In this document: positions 25,965-37,243 of the stretch, in pieces | Layout of the letters: each line of letters begins with the position of its first letter | Position numbering within the stretch: the first letter of the stretch is position 1 | Assembly (NCBI GenBank): GCA_027493625.1 | Contig: JAOSKM010000003.1 | Span: 911,028 to 975,027 of the forward strand | From: Planctomycetota bacterium | Lineage (GTDB): Bacteria > Planctomycetota > UBA8742 > UBA2392 | Length of the DNA stretch: 64,000 nucleotides | Direction: 5' to 3' | Notes under the pieces: model-generated | The model's database searches: none | Told to the model about the DNA's origin: nothing | The model's input: only the letters and a program-made list of their open reading frames with translations | Made by a program: the position numbers and the translations under genes

Positions 25965-27482
25965 TCAGGCCGAGCCCAACTCACTGCCCGCGGTGTCCTC
26001 GATCTGGCGCGTCAGCCCTGGCGCGCGTTTCTTCAACATCCGGCGGATCACCAGGTGCATCCAGACCAGGCACGCCGCGACCAGCACCGTGAAGAACATC
26101 CATGAGGTCGTCCAAAGACCGGTCGCCTTCAACAGGTAGCCGAAGATGATCGGACACAGGAAACCGCCCAGCCCGCCCAGCACGCCGACGATGCCGCCCA
26201 CAACGCCGACGTCCCGCGGGAAATAATCCGGGATGTGCTTGTAGACCGCGGCTTTGCCGATCCCCATGGCGATGCCGACCACGAAGGCCAGGAAGGTGAA
26301 GATCCACACGTTGGCCTGGAAGTAGATCTGGGTGATGCCGCGTGCCAGCAGCTGCTTCTTCTGGACCTGGTCGCCGACCTTCACGACCGGCTCCTGCCAG
26401 CCCGTCGACGTCGGCAGCACGAAGGTGCCGTCTTCCTCGAAGCCGATGATCTCGTCCTCGGCTTTCTGCTTCAGTCGGTAGGACTTGCCGCCGACCACGA
26501 CCTCCTGGTCGGTGACGACTTCGACGGTTCCGTTGGCATCCGCCATGATGCCCTGGCCCGGCGACTGGATGATCATGCGCGGCACGATCAGCAGCAGGCA
26601 CGCCACCAGCGACACGCCCAGCACCCAGTACATCACCGTGCGTGCGCCCCACTTGTCGGACATCCAGCCGCCCAGCGCGCGGATCACCCCGGAGGGGAAA
26701 CTGAAAATCGCGGCCATCATGCCGGCCATAGCGACCGACATGGTGTAGGCGTTCACGTAATAGGGGATCAGCCACTGGGCCAGCGCCACGAAGCCGCCGA
26801 ACACGAAGAAGTAGTACAGCCCGAATCGCCATACCTGCACGTGCTTCAAGGGCTGCAGGCGCGCCAGGATGGTGGTGCGGTTGCCGAGGTCGACCTTTCT
26901 GGTGTGAGTGAAAGCCCAGAACAGCACCGCCATCACCACCAGCATGCCGGCATAGATCTTGGGCAGGGTGCGCCAGCCCTCGAGCGCCGTGCCGTTGTCG
27001 GTCAGCCACCTCAGCAGCCAGGGTGCGCCCACGCTGGTGAGCGCGGCGCCGGCGTTGCCCGCGCCGAAGACACCCAGCGCGGTACCCTGCCACTTCTTCT
27101 CGAACCACACGGAGGTGTAGGCGATCCCGACGGCGAACGAGGCGCCGGTCAGGCCGAAACCCAGCCCGGCCAGCAAGAACTGCGTGTAGGTGCTGGCGTG
27201 GCTGACCAGATACATCGGTATCGCGGCCAGCAGCATCAACAGAAAGAAAACGATGCGCCCGCCGTACTTGTCGCACAGCACACCCACCGGCAGGCGGGTG
27301 ACGGCGCCGGTCAGGACCGGGATGCCGATCAGCGTGCCCATCTGCGCCTTGTCCCAGTCGAACACCCGGTTCTCGACCAGATACGTGATCAGCACTCCGT
27401 TCATCATCCAGCACGCGAAGCAGATGGTGAACGCGATGGTGTTGAGCGTGAGGACCGATATCGCTTTGCCCTTGTCTTTCAT
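25965..27482 (-). CDS. narK: NarK-type nitrate/nitrite transporter (first copy, with loop insert)
   Basis: A 505-residue major facilitator protein. ATG 27482 is preferred, with GGAG eight bases upstream; a GTG three codons earlier is possible. The N-terminal half has CDKYGGR and GTALGVFGAGNAGAALTSVGA, the nitrate signature helix. The second half contains DVGVVGGIVGVLGGLGGFLCP, the second signature. Between helices of the second half lies an insert of about 85 polar residues (from GQGIMADANGTVEVV to about QKKQLLARG), a soluble beta-rich loop seen in some NarK1-type proteins. The gene starts 45 bases after narI. Confidence 0.93.
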   Translation of the reverse strand: MKDKGKAISVLTLNTIAFTICFACWMMNGVLITYLVENRVFDWDKAQMGTLIGIPVLTGAVTRLPVGVLCDKYGGRIVFFLLMLLAAIPMYLVSHASTYTQFLLAGLGFGLTGASFAVGIAYTSVWFEKKWQGTALGVFGAGNAGAALTSVGAPWLLRWLTDNGTALEGWRTLPKIYAGMLVVMAVLFWAFTHTRKVDLGNRTTILARLQPLKHVQVWRFGLYYFFVFGGFVALAQWLIPYYVNAYTMSVAMAGMMAAIFSFPSGVIRALGGWMSDKWGARTVMYWVLGVSLVACLLLIVPRMIIQSPGQGIMADANGTVEVVTDQEVVVGGKSYRLKQKAEDEIIGFEEDGTFVLPTSTGWQEPVVKVGDQVQKKQLLARGITQIYFQANVWIFTFLAFVVGIAMGIGKAAVYKHIPDYFPRDVGVVGGIVGVLGGLGGFLCPIIFGYLLKATGLWTTSWMFFTVLVAACLVWMHLVIRRMLKKRAPGLTRQIEDTAGSELGSA

Positions 27483-27526
27483 GGTGCGCACTCCATGTCC
27501 AACGGTCCCTCGGTTGTCAGCTCAGG

Positions 27527-28249
27527 TCATGTCTGTCTGGTCTTTCGCTGACGATTCCAGATCACCTGCTGCGGAAGCCTCCACATGTAGCTCAGCGGCA
27601 GCACCAGCAGGTGCACCAGCCGCGTGAACGGGAACACCGCCAGGATCAGGAACGCGCCCACCACGTGCAGCTTGATGGCGAACGGCATCTCCCGCACGGC
27701 GGTGATGTCCGGGCTGAACTTGAACAGCGACCACAGGTAGGGCGCCATCACGCCCGCGAACCAGCTGGTGCCCCAGCGGTGGAACAGCGCGATCCAGATG
27801 CCGCTGAGCACCTGGATCAGCAGCAGCACAATGATGATCACGTCCATCTTCGTGGTCACCACGCGGATGCGCGAGTTGGTGAAGCGCCGGTGCAGCGCGC
27901 CCACCAGGCCCACCAGCGCGAGCACCGCGAAGATCATGGCGCTCAACTCGATCACGTACAGGCGCGCCGGCACGCTGTTCCACCACAGCACGCCGCTGGG
28001 GATCAGGAACCCGATCAGGTGCCCGAAAAACAGCGCCAGGATGCCGAAGTGCCACGGCGCAGAGGCGTAGAACAGCTTGCGGTTCTCGAGGAACTGCGAC
28101 GAGTAGGACGAGTAGCTGTACGGGCGCGCCACGTAGCGGCGGATCGTGGCGTACAGAAACAGCACGATCGCCGTGTACGGCAGACCCACAAACAGCACCT
28201 CGTCCAGGTTCACCAACAGCGAATCGGTCTGTGCCAGCAGGCTATGCAT
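27527..28249 (-). CDS. narI: Respiratory nitrate reductase gamma subunit NarI (cytochrome b)
   Basis: A 240-residue membrane anchor carrying two b-type hemes, which takes electrons from quinol or a donor cytochrome and passes them to NarH. Five hydrophobic segments are visible. Candidate heme histidines are in APWHFGILALFFGHLIGF (helix 2) and in KLHVVGAFLILAVFPFTRLVHLL (helix 5), the usual positions. The start at ATG 28249 overlaps the narJ end by eight bases. Length matches E. coli NarI (225). Confidence 0.96.
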   Translation of the reverse strand: MHSLLAQTDSLLVNLDEVLFVGLPYTAIVLFLYATIRRYVARPYSYSSYSSQFLENRKLFYASAPWHFGILALFFGHLIGFLIPSGVLWWNSVPARLYVIELSAMIFAVLALVGLVGALHRRFTNSRIRVVTTKMDVIIIVLLLIQVLSGIWIALFHRWGTSWFAGVMAPYLWSLFKFSPDITAVREMPFAIKLHVVGAFLILAVFPFTRLVHLLVLPLSYMWRLPQQVIWNRQRKTRQT

Positions 28250-28811
28250 GACTGCTCACCTCTTCTTCAGGCGCCTTGTTCGCAGGCGCGTAGACGACGC
28301 ATTCGTAATCGATCCCCAGGTACTCATGCAGCGCCAGCAACACCTGGCCGTACCCGGCGTTCTTGGGGTCAAAACCCCCGGCCATGTGCCGCACGGCCGG
28401 GAAGATGGCTTCCTGGATCAGCGAGAGCGCGGTTTCCTCGTCCAGCGCGGCCGCGAGCTCCAGCATCACGGGCAGGTGGTCGGCCAGCTCGGCGCCGGCC
28501 TGGATGCCGAGTTCGTCAACCGCCTGCTGGGCGCGGGCCAGGAACTGTCCGCGCTGGTAGGCCAGCCCGAACAGGTGGAAGCCGACCTCGAGGGCCACGG
28601 CGGGGTTGATCTCGAAGGTCTGCGTGTAGTTTTCCTCGAGTTGCCGGGGCGTGTGCGCCGCCAGGAAGCTCGAGAACTCACGCAACCGCTCCGCCACCGC
28701 GGTCTCGGCCTCGAGCTGCCGCAGGGCAAGCTCGGCCGCCTGCTGCTGTCCGTCGTGCGGATAGCGAAGCAGCGGCGAGAAGAGCGGCAGGATGTTGCGG
28801 TCCTTGCGCAC
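28242..28811 (-). CDS. narJ: Nitrate reductase assembly chaperone NarJ
   Basis: A 189-residue helical chaperone of the TorD/DmsD/NarJ type that holds apo-NarGH until molybdenum cofactor is inserted. The family segment around NYTQTFEINPAVALEVGFHLFG is clear, and the tail is variable and acidic. The start is GTG 28811, one base after the narH stop codon, so translation is probably coupled to narH. The stop lies inside the first codons of narI. Confidence 0.93.
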   Translation of the reverse strand: MRKDRNILPLFSPLLRYPHDGQQQAAELALRQLEAETAVAERLREFSSFLAAHTPRQLEENYTQTFEINPAVALEVGFHLFGLAYQRGQFLARAQQAVDELGIQAGAELADHLPVMLELAAALDEETALSLIQEAIFPAVRHMAGGFDPKNAGYGQVLLALHEYLGIDYECVVYAPANKAPEEEVSSHA

Positions 28812-28812
28812 G

Positions 28813-30309
<1,497 letters not shown>

Positions 30310-30350
30310 GTCTGTTTCCTGTTCTGTGCTTCCCGAACTCAATCCCGAAC

Positions 30351-33300
30351 CTAGTACTCCAGCGTGGGCAGCTTCCGCACCACCACGTGGGTGTCCCGGT
30401 TGCAGCCGGTCGGGCCCCAGTAGTTGAAGTGGAAGGTGAACTGCCCGTACCCGCCGCACGCCAGGTTCGGCTTGAGCCGCGTGCGCGTCAGGCTGTTGTG
30501 GCCGCCCGCGCGGCGGTTGCCGCGCAGCGGGCTCTTCGGCACGTTCAAGGTGCGTTCCGGAGAGTGGTACACGATGCACACCCCGGGCGGGATGCGCGCC
30601 GAGACCGCCGCCCGCGTGATCAGCACGCCGTGGTCGTTGTGCACCTCCACCCAGTCGTTGTCCTTGATGCCCAGCTGCTCGGCGTCCTTGTGGTTCATCC
30701 AGAACGGCTCACAGCCGCGCGACAGCGTCATCATGCGCTCGTTGTCGCCGTAGGTGCTGTGGATGTGCCACTTGCCGTGCGGCGTCAGGTAGTTCAGCCA
30801 CAGGAACTTGCGGTCCTTGTCGGTGTTCACCAGGTCGCCGTAGTCGGCGGGCGCGCACTTCGGCTTGTAGGTCGGCAGGTGCTCGCCGTACTGCAGGTAC
30901 ATGTGGTGGTCGATGTAGTAGTGCTGACGCCCGGTCAGGGTGCGCCAGGGCACGTGGTTCTCGACGTTGTAGGTGAACGGCGAATAGGCGCGGCCTTCGC
31001 TGGGCAGGCCCGACCACATCGCCGAGTTGTGCTGGCGGCGCGGCTGGGACTGGATGTCCATGTAGCTCATCGTCGTGCCGCGGTTGCGCTCGGCCAGGTG
31101 GCGCAGCGGCAGGCCGGTCTTCTCCTCCATCTCGAGGTAGCCGCGGTAGGCCATCTCGCCGTTGGTGACGCTGGCCATGCCCAGCACCACGTTGGCCGCT
31201 TCCTCCGCGTCCTCGATGCTGGGGTACTTCGTACCGTCCACCTTCACCACGCGCTTCTTGGGGTGGTTCAGGAACCAGTCGTAGGTGTCGGCGCAGTCGT
31301 AGTGCGTGCCGTGGGCGCCCAGGCCCTTGTCGCGCACCAGCGGCCCCAGCGCGATGTACTTCTCGTACAGCTTCGAGTAATCGCGCTCGATGATGCCCAT
31401 CTTCGGCATGGTCTTGCCGGGGATCGCCTCATCCTTGCCGTTGATCCAGTCCGGGATGTCCACCTGCGCGACCTCGTCGGCCGAGTCGTGCACCAGCGGG
31501 GTCGACATCACGTCGCGCACCGGCCCGGCAAATACGCCCTTCGACAGCTCGGCCGTCTTCTTCGAAATCGCCTTGAAGATGTCCCAGTCGCTCTTGCTCT
31601 CCCAGCAGGGCCGCACCGCCGCCGACAGCGGGTTCACGAAGGCGTGCATGTCGGTGGTGTTGAGGTCGGCCTTCTCGTACCAGGTCGCGGCCGGCAGGAT
31701 GATGTCCGAGTACAGGGCGGAGGTGTCGACGCGGAAGTTGAGGTCGACCACCAGGTCCATCTTGCCCTGGGGGCGTTCTCGTACCACTTCACTTCCTTGA
31801 CCGAATCCTTCGCCACCGCCTCGCTGGCGATCTCGTTGTGGTGCGTGCCGAGGTAGTGCTTGAGGAAGTACTCGTGCCCCTTTGAGCTGGCCATCAGGGC
31901 GTTGCCGCGCCAGATGTACCAGACACGCGGCCAGTTTTCCGGGGCGTCCGGGTCCTCCACCGAATAGCGCAGCTTCTTGTCCTTCAGCTGCTTCACCACG
32001 TGCTGGATGACTTCTTCCTTCGTTTTCGCGCCGCCCGCCTCGGCCTCGGCGGCCAGCTCCAGCGAGTTGCGGTTGAACTGCGGGAAGAACGGCATCCAGC
32101 CGTTGCGCACGGACTTCACGATCACGTCCATGGTGTGCCCCTGCGCCAGGCTGTCGGCAGGCTGGTCCTTGGGCACGGTGTGGTAGTCGGTGAAGTGCTT
32201 CTCGTAGCGCCACTGGTCGGTGTTGACGTAGTGCCAGATCGGGGCCTGCTGCAGGCGGGCGCCCGGGTTCCAGTCGCGCGCGAAGGCGATCGCGCCCCAC
32301 GGCTCGCCCGGCGCCAGCTTCTCCTGGCCTACGTAGTGGGCCAGGCCGCCGCCGTTCTTGCCGATGCAGGTGCACAGCATCATGCTGACGATCGCCGACC
32401 GGTAGATCAGGTTGTTGTGGTACCAGTGGTTGATGCCCGCGCCGATGATCACGGTGCACTTGCCGCCGGTCTTCTCGGCCGTGGTGGCCCACTCGCGCGC
32501 GAACTTGATGACGTTCTGGCGCGAGATGCCGGTGAAGATTTCCTGCCAGGCCGGCGTGAACTGCGAGTTCTTGTCGTCGTAGCCGCTCGCGTAGCCCTTG
32601 TCGCAGCCGGGGCGCGCGACGCCGAACTGGGCGAACAGCAGGTCGAACACGGTGGCGACCGCGACGCGTCCTTCGCTGGTCTCGATGTACTTGACCGGGA
32701 CCTGGCGCGTCACCGTGGCGCCGTTGGGGAAGTCGTCGAACTGGACATCCACCAGCTCGTCCTTGATGTCGAGCAGGCTCAGCGCCGGGTCGATATCCGC
32801 GCCGTCGACGCCGTCCTTCAGCAGCAGGTTCCACTGGCCCTGCTTCTTCTGCCAGCGGTGCCCGACGAAGCCCATCGGCATGCGGGCGCGGCCGGTGGCC
32901 TTGTCCCACATCAGGAACTTCCAGTCGCCGTGCTCTTCGTCCTTGTACGGCTCGAGGCGGTTGGCGCGCAGGTGACGGCCGGGGCGCATGGCGTCGCCCT
33001 GCTTTTCAATCTTCACCAGCAGCGGGTTGTCGGTGAAACGTTTCTGGTAATCGAGGAAGGCGTCCACCTGCTTGTCGACGTACCACTCCTTCAGGATCAC
33101 GTGGTTGACGGCCTGCCAGAACGCGCCGTCCTGGCCCTGGTGGATCGGGATCCACTCGTCGGCCAGCTTGCTCACCTGCGCGAAGTCCGGCGTGAACACC
33201 ACCAGCTTGGTGCCGTTGTGCTTGGCCTCGGTGACGAAGTGGGCGTCCGGCGTGCGGGTCATGTTGAGGTTCGACCCCATCACGGCCAGCATCTTGGCGT

Positions 33301-33988
33301 TGTACCAGTCGGCCGACTCGTTCACGTCGGTCTGCTCGCCGAAGATCTCGGGGCTGGCGGGCGGCAGGTCGCAGTACCAGTCGTAGAAGCTGAGGTTGAC
33401 GCCGCCGAACAGTTGCAGGAAGCGCGCGCCCGCGGCGTAGCTGAGCATGGACATGGCGGGGATCGGGCTGAAGCCGACCACGCGGTCCGGGCCCCATTTC
33501 CTGGCGGTGTGCAGGTTGGCCGCGGCCATGATCTCCAGCACGGTGTCCCAGCTGGTGCGGCGGAAGCCGCCCTTGCCGCGCGTATTCTGGTACTTCGCGC
33601 GGGCCTGCGGGTCGTTCTGGATGGATTCCCAGGCCTTCACCGGGTCGCTGTGTTTGGCCTTGGCCGCTTCCCAGGTGTCGAGCACGGCGCCGCGGATGTA
33701 CGGGTACTTCACGCGCATCGGGCTGTAGAGGTACCAGCTGTACGAGATGCCGCGCTGGCAGCCGCGCGGCTCGTAGGGAGGAATTTCACCCTCGAGCTCG
33801 ATGTGGTCCGTGGCCTGCATTTCCCAGGTCACCACGCCCTGCTTCACGTAGATCATCCAGGCGCAGCTGCCGGTGCAGTTGACGCCGTGGGTCGAGCGCA
33901 CCACGCGGTCATGTGCCCAGCGGTTGCGATAGAACTCTTCCCAGTCACGGGTCTTCGGGCTGACGATATCCTTGATCCAGCTGGTCAT
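30351..33988 (-). CDS. narG: Respiratory nitrate reductase alpha subunit NarG, one frameshift
   Basis: Catalytic subunit reducing nitrate to nitrite at a bis-MGD molybdenum site, about 1212 residues. The FS0 cluster ligands are a histidine plus cysteines in [13 protein letters not shown] and GCQRG, as in E. coli NarG. The molybdenum ligand aspartate is in [14 protein letters not shown]. The N-terminus is short ([16 protein letters not shown]) and carries no twin-arginine signal, so the active site should face the cytoplasm. One base is missing in the G-run 31769-31773. Adding it joins KWYENAP to [15 protein letters not shown]. The ATG overlaps the cytochrome c stop by ATGA. Confidence 0.95.
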
Positions 33989-34848
33989 GCCTGTTCTCCC
34001 ACGAGGGTCTTCCGCACGTTGCGGAGCCTCTTGTTCCAGATGCGGTCAAAGCCAAAGATCAGCAGGCCGGTCCCGGCCAGCGAAAGCAGCGCGAGCAGCA
34101 GAATCATCCCGACGCTGCCCGGCTCTTCCTTGGTGTTGGCGGAAACGTCGCCCAGGTACGCGGTGACCGCCACGACCTCTTCCTGCGCGAGCGGGTTTTG
34201 CGCGAAGGCGTTCTTCATCACCACGAACTGCGGGTTGGAGAGCACCGAGACCAGGCCGGCGTCTCCGCCATTGCGCTCGTGCGCCTTGTTGAGGCTGCTG
34301 AAGCCGGAGCCGATCCCGGACGCGAGCGAGCCGCCGCCGAATCCGCCGACTCCCTCGATGTTGTGGCAGGAGACGCAGGCGGGCCCGCCGTTCTTGAAGC
34401 GCATCTCGCCGGTGAAGTACTTGCGGCCCAGCTCGATCGTCGCCTCGTCCTTCGGGATGACGGTCTTCTTCTCACCGAAGGTTTCCGGCGACCACAGGAA
34501 GTCGAGAATCTTCTGCAGGTCGGCGTCGCTGATGCCGGGGTTGGGAACCATCTCCGCAGGCAGCAGCGCCTTCATCCTGGTGGCGTACTCGTCATTCACC
34601 GCCTTGGGGTCGCGGATGAAGCGCGCCGCCCAGTCGCGGTCGGGCACGCGGTCCTTCACGCCCTGCAGGTCCGGCCCGATCAGTGCGCCGAATCCCTTGG
34701 TATGACAAGCCGAGCAGCCCTTGGACTGGAACAACTCGCGCCCCGCGTTGGCGTCCTGTGCCAGCGCGTCCCCCGTGAGGGAGGTCAGTATCGCGCCGAC
34801 CGTTGCCAGCGCGAAACCGAACAGCAACAGGGTTCTGAGGTGTCTCAC
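33985..34848 (-). CDS. Membrane-anchored diheme cytochrome c (NarC-like)
   Basis: A 287-residue periplasmic cytochrome. It starts with GTG 34848 and a signal peptide ending near DALAQ, and has two heme-binding sites: CSACH near residue 45 and CVSCH near residue 160. A C-terminal membrane helix (about 247-270) and a basic cytoplasmic tail follow. It is the first gene of the nar unit and overlaps narG by four bases. Thermus nar operons also start with a cytochrome c gene (narC) that is part of the reductase, so a similar electron-transfer role is inferred. Quinol oxidase or bc1-like partners are not in the window. Confidence 0.9.
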   Translation of the reverse strand: MRHLRTLLLFGFALATVGAILTSLTGDALAQDANAGRELFQSKGCSACHTKGFGALIGPDLQGVKDRVPDRDWAARFIRDPKAVNDEYATRMKALLPAEMVPNPGISDADLQKILDFLWSPETFGEKKTVIPKDEATIELGRKYFTGEMRFKNGGPACVSCHNIEGVGGFGGGSLASGIGSGFSSLNKAHERNGGDAGLVSVLSNPQFVVMKNAFAQNPLAQEEVVAVTAYLGDVSANTKEEPGSVGMILLLALLSLAGTGLLIFGFDRIWNKRLRNVRKTLVGEQA

Positions 34849-34890
34849 GGCCTTTCTCCCCTGCGACTCCTGCGTTGCGGGCGTCGCCTT

Positions 34891-34921
34891 CGATAACCGG
34901 ATATCTGTAGCTTCTTATCTG
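34891..34921 (-). promoter_or_regulatory. nar upstream region: palindrome and shared 15-bp motif
   Basis: GTAGCTTCTTATCTG at 34907-34921 matches the motif upstream of the 12-gene operon (GTATCTTTTTATCTG) at 13 of 15 positions, 59 bases before the cytochrome c start. Directly beside it, GATAACCGGATATC (34892-34905) is a near-perfect 14-bp palindrome. The pair is a candidate operator for the nar unit. Confidence 0.5.
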
Positions 34922-34979
34922 ACTATGGCTGTTTACCAAATTCCCCGGGATAGAAGAAAGGGGTTTCCGATTCTGAGAA

Positions 34980-35000
34980 ATTGGACCTTCATAGTCCAAT
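34980..35000. promoter_or_regulatory. Perfect inverted repeat ATTGGAC-N7-GTCCAAT
   Basis: Seven-base perfect arms separated by seven bases, in the divergent gap between the nar unit and the NifU-hemerythrin gene. It has the size of an operator for a dimeric regulator. It is not an FNR box (TTGAT-N4-ATCAA). The regulated side cannot be decided from sequence. Confidence 0.45.
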
Positions 35001-35131
35001 ATCCGCCGACCCCGGCACTTGCGGGCCTCGCGGCACAATGGCGCTCACAAAAAAATCAGACACGCAGGTCTTGTAATAGCCGCCGCCGCCCGTCATGCTT
35101 CCTTTACGGTCGCAAACACGAGGCCAGCTGC

Positions 35132-35908
35132 ATGGACGAGAAACGCAAACAGGAAGTCGAGCGCACCCTTGACCAGCTGCTCCCGTGGATCCGCACCGAC
35201 GGCGGCGAGGTCTCCGTCGTCGACATTTCCCCGCGCGGCGTCGTCACCGTGAAGCTGGGCGGCAACTGCGTCGGCTGCGGCTCGCAACAGGTCACGGTTG
35301 ACGAAGGCATCAAGTCCGTGCTGCTCTCGCAGCTCCACTGGGTCACCGACGTGGTCGCCGTCGAGGACCACGCCCCCGTCGACAAAGGCCCCAGCGTCGC
35401 GACCGCCATGGAGCAGGAGCTGGCGCACACCCACCACCTGCTGGTCGAGCTCGATGAGTCGCTGCTCGCTATGCGGCCCGGCGACCCGCCGCCGCCGGCT
35501 CTCGAGGGCTGGCTTGCACACTTCGACGACACGCTGCTGCCGCTGCTCGAGCGCGAAGAGCAGTGCGTCTTTCCCGTGCTGCGCGATTTCCTGAACACCG
35601 CCGCCGGGCCCGTCGGCATCATGCTGCGCGAACACGAGCACCTGCGCGGCAAGAGCCGCGCGCTGCGCGAGGCCGCGCGGGACTACGCCCCGGACAGCGA
35701 GCCCGCCCTGCGCCGCCTGCAGGAGGCGGGGCGCGCCGTGTCACGCCTGCTCTCTTCGCACCTGATCAAGGAACGTTCGTCGGTGTTCGAGCTGCTGGAC
35801 GGCGTGCTGCCCGCCGACCTGCGCAACGAGGTGCTGCAGGATCTGCGCCGCTATCAGCAGCGCCAAACCGCCGGCAGACCGCTGGCCGCAAAAGGAGCCC
35901 AGTCATGA
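35132..35908 (+). CDS. NifU C-terminal domain fused to a hemerythrin-like domain
   Basis: A 258-residue cytoplasmic protein. Residues 1-85 are a NifU/NfuA-type iron-sulfur scaffold domain with the paired cysteines in GGNCVGCGSQQVTVDEGIKS. Residues 90-230 look like a hemerythrin HHE domain, with histidine/glutamate helices ELAHTHHLLVELDES, LAHFDDTLLPLLEREEQ, MLREHEHLRGKS and the HLIKERSSVFELLDG region, a di-iron ligand pattern. The start is ATG 35132. Di-iron RIC/YtfE proteins repair iron-sulfur clusters after nitric oxide damage. Joining a scaffold to such a domain, divergent from nitrate reductase, suggests cluster repair during denitrification; this is inference. Confidence 0.85.
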   Translation: MDEKRKQEVERTLDQLLPWIRTDGGEVSVVDISPRGVVTVKLGGNCVGCGSQQVTVDEGIKSVLLSQLHWVTDVVAVEDHAPVDKGPSVATAMEQELAHTHHLLVELDESLLAMRPGDPPPPALEGWLAHFDDTLLPLLEREEQCVFPVLRDFLNTAAGPVGIMLREHEHLRGKSRALREAARDYAPDSEPALRRLQEAGRAVSRLLSSHLIKERSSVFELLDGVLPADLRNEVLQDLRRYQQRQTAGRPLAAKGAQS

Positions 35909-36591
35909 CCGTCAACCTGCCAGAGATTCTGTTCGTGCCGGCGCTGCGCAAGGCCGACGGCGATTCCTCGGGCTTCGAGCTGCTGAAGGCCGTCAGCCCC
36001 GAGGGGGTCAGCGTCCCGATCGCCTTCACCAAGCTGGAGTTCCTGCGGCACTTCGCGGAGGCCACGGGGCTGTCCGGCCACCAGCCGCCCGTCGGCCACG
36101 TGCAGATTCCCGCCGGCACGTTGCTGCAGCAACTGGCCGAGTCCGGCGAGCCGGAAGTCTGCATCGACCCGCTGCAGGAAAGCGAGGCGCGGCTGTCGTA
36201 CACCAACAACGGCGTGCTCTCGCAGCAGATCGCCGAGGAAAACGCGGTGTTCGAGATCGAGGCGCCGAAGGTGCCGCTCGATGAGCAGTACATCGAAAGG
36301 CTGCGCAAGGTGGCCGCCGGACTGCCCCACGTCCAGCGCGTGTGGCTGATGGAGATGGCCATCCGCGACAGCGCCGACGACAACAAGCTGCCGATCCCCC
36401 GCCCGCTGCTGGTCGTGGAGCAGGACATCGACGAGAAGCATGACGAGTTCCAGGACACCTGGATGGAACTCGGCGACCAGTGGTGCGAGCACCTGCCGCG
36501 CGGCACGGCCGTGAACATGCTGCCCCACAACGCGCCGCCGGTGAAGGATCGGCTGGTGGACTCGTGCGTGGTGTATTCCCGCGAACCATGA
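35905..36591 (+). CDS. SseB-family protein
   Basis: A 228-residue soluble protein with the two-domain layout of the enhanced serine sensitivity (SseB) family. The N-terminal half has the FTKLEFLRHFAEATG helix and PEVCIDPLQESEARLSYTN, matching the family's INP-type loop. The C-terminal half has YIERLRKVAAGLPHVQRVWLMEM, typical of the second domain. No biochemical role is established for the family. The start at ATG 35905 has AAAGGAG upstream and overlaps the preceding stop by ATGA, so it is co-translated with the NifU-hemerythrin fusion. Confidence 0.7.
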   Translation: MTVNLPEILFVPALRKADGDSSGFELLKAVSPEGVSVPIAFTKLEFLRHFAEATGLSGHQPPVGHVQIPAGTLLQQLAESGEPEVCIDPLQESEARLSYTNNGVLSQQIAEENAVFEIEAPKVPLDEQYIERLRKVAAGLPHVQRVWLMEMAIRDSADDNKLPIPRPLLVVEQDIDEKHDEFQDTWMELGDQWCEHLPRGTAVNMLPHNAPPVKDRLVDSCVVYSREP

Positions 36592-36609
36592 CCTCGCGCC
36601 AGACACCGG

Positions 36610-37158
36610 ATGAAGAAGAAGAAATCGAAACTGGTGTTGTGGGCCACGGTGATGGGGTACGCCCTGCCCCTGGCCGCAATCCTTTTCACGCTGCCGTTCC
36701 TGGTCGGCGACTCAGGCGGCGCGGCGGTCAGCGTCCGTCCGGATGAAATCACCGTGGTGGACGGCAACACCGTGAAGTGGAACGGCGCGCTCTGCCGCCT
36801 GGCAGGATTCGACGCGCCCGAGCCCGCGCAGCCCGAACTCTGGGACGGCGACCAGCAGCCGTGGGCCGAGCACGCCGCCGAGCTGCTGCGCGCCAGAATC
36901 GCCGGCGCCACCAGGCTCGAGCTGGCGGAGGTAAACGCCGGCGACACGCGCGGGCGCAAGCTGATCCACTTGTACATCAACGGCGTGACGGCCGGCGTGT
37001 GGCTGATCACCGCGCGGCTGGCCTACCCGAATGTGGACCGGGACGGCGACCATGGATTCCCGGCCGAGGCGGAGGCGCTGCGCGAAGCCGCCATGAGGGC
37101 GGCGCAACCGGAATTCGAGGATCCGCACAGCTGGCGTCAGACGCACGCCCGCGACTGA
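36610..37158 (+). CDS. Membrane-anchored thermonuclease-like (SNase) protein
   Basis: A 182-residue protein with a lysine-rich start (MKKKKSK) and one hydrophobic helix at residues 8-31, probably an uncleaved signal anchor leaving the rest periplasmic. Residues 45-165 match the staphylococcal nuclease fold: VVDGNTVKWNGALCRLAGFDAPE carries the family's arginine and aspartate of the calcium/catalytic site. The later catalytic arginine segment is less clear, here RGRKLIHLYING. It could degrade nucleic acid or serve only as a binding domain. It starts 18 bases after the SseB-like gene and probably belongs to the same unit. Confidence 0.75.
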   Translation: MKKKKSKLVLWATVMGYALPLAAILFTLPFLVGDSGGAAVSVRPDEITVVDGNTVKWNGALCRLAGFDAPEPAQPELWDGDQQPWAEHAAELLRARIAGATRLELAEVNAGDTRGRKLIHLYINGVTAGVWLITARLAYPNVDRDGDHGFPAEAEALREAAMRAAQPEFEDPHSWRQTHARD

Positions 37159-37243
37159 CGCCGCCGGCCGACAGGAATGCGCGGAGAGGCTCTAGTCCGC
37201 CGTCAACGAATTGTTGCGACAGTTGAAGGTGGCGAACGACGCG

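Noticed and set aside
34980..35000. FNR box for the nar unit
   Set aside because: The palindrome ATTGGAC-N7-GTCCAAT has the wrong half-sites and spacing for TTGAT-N4-ATCAA, so it is listed as an unassigned operator.
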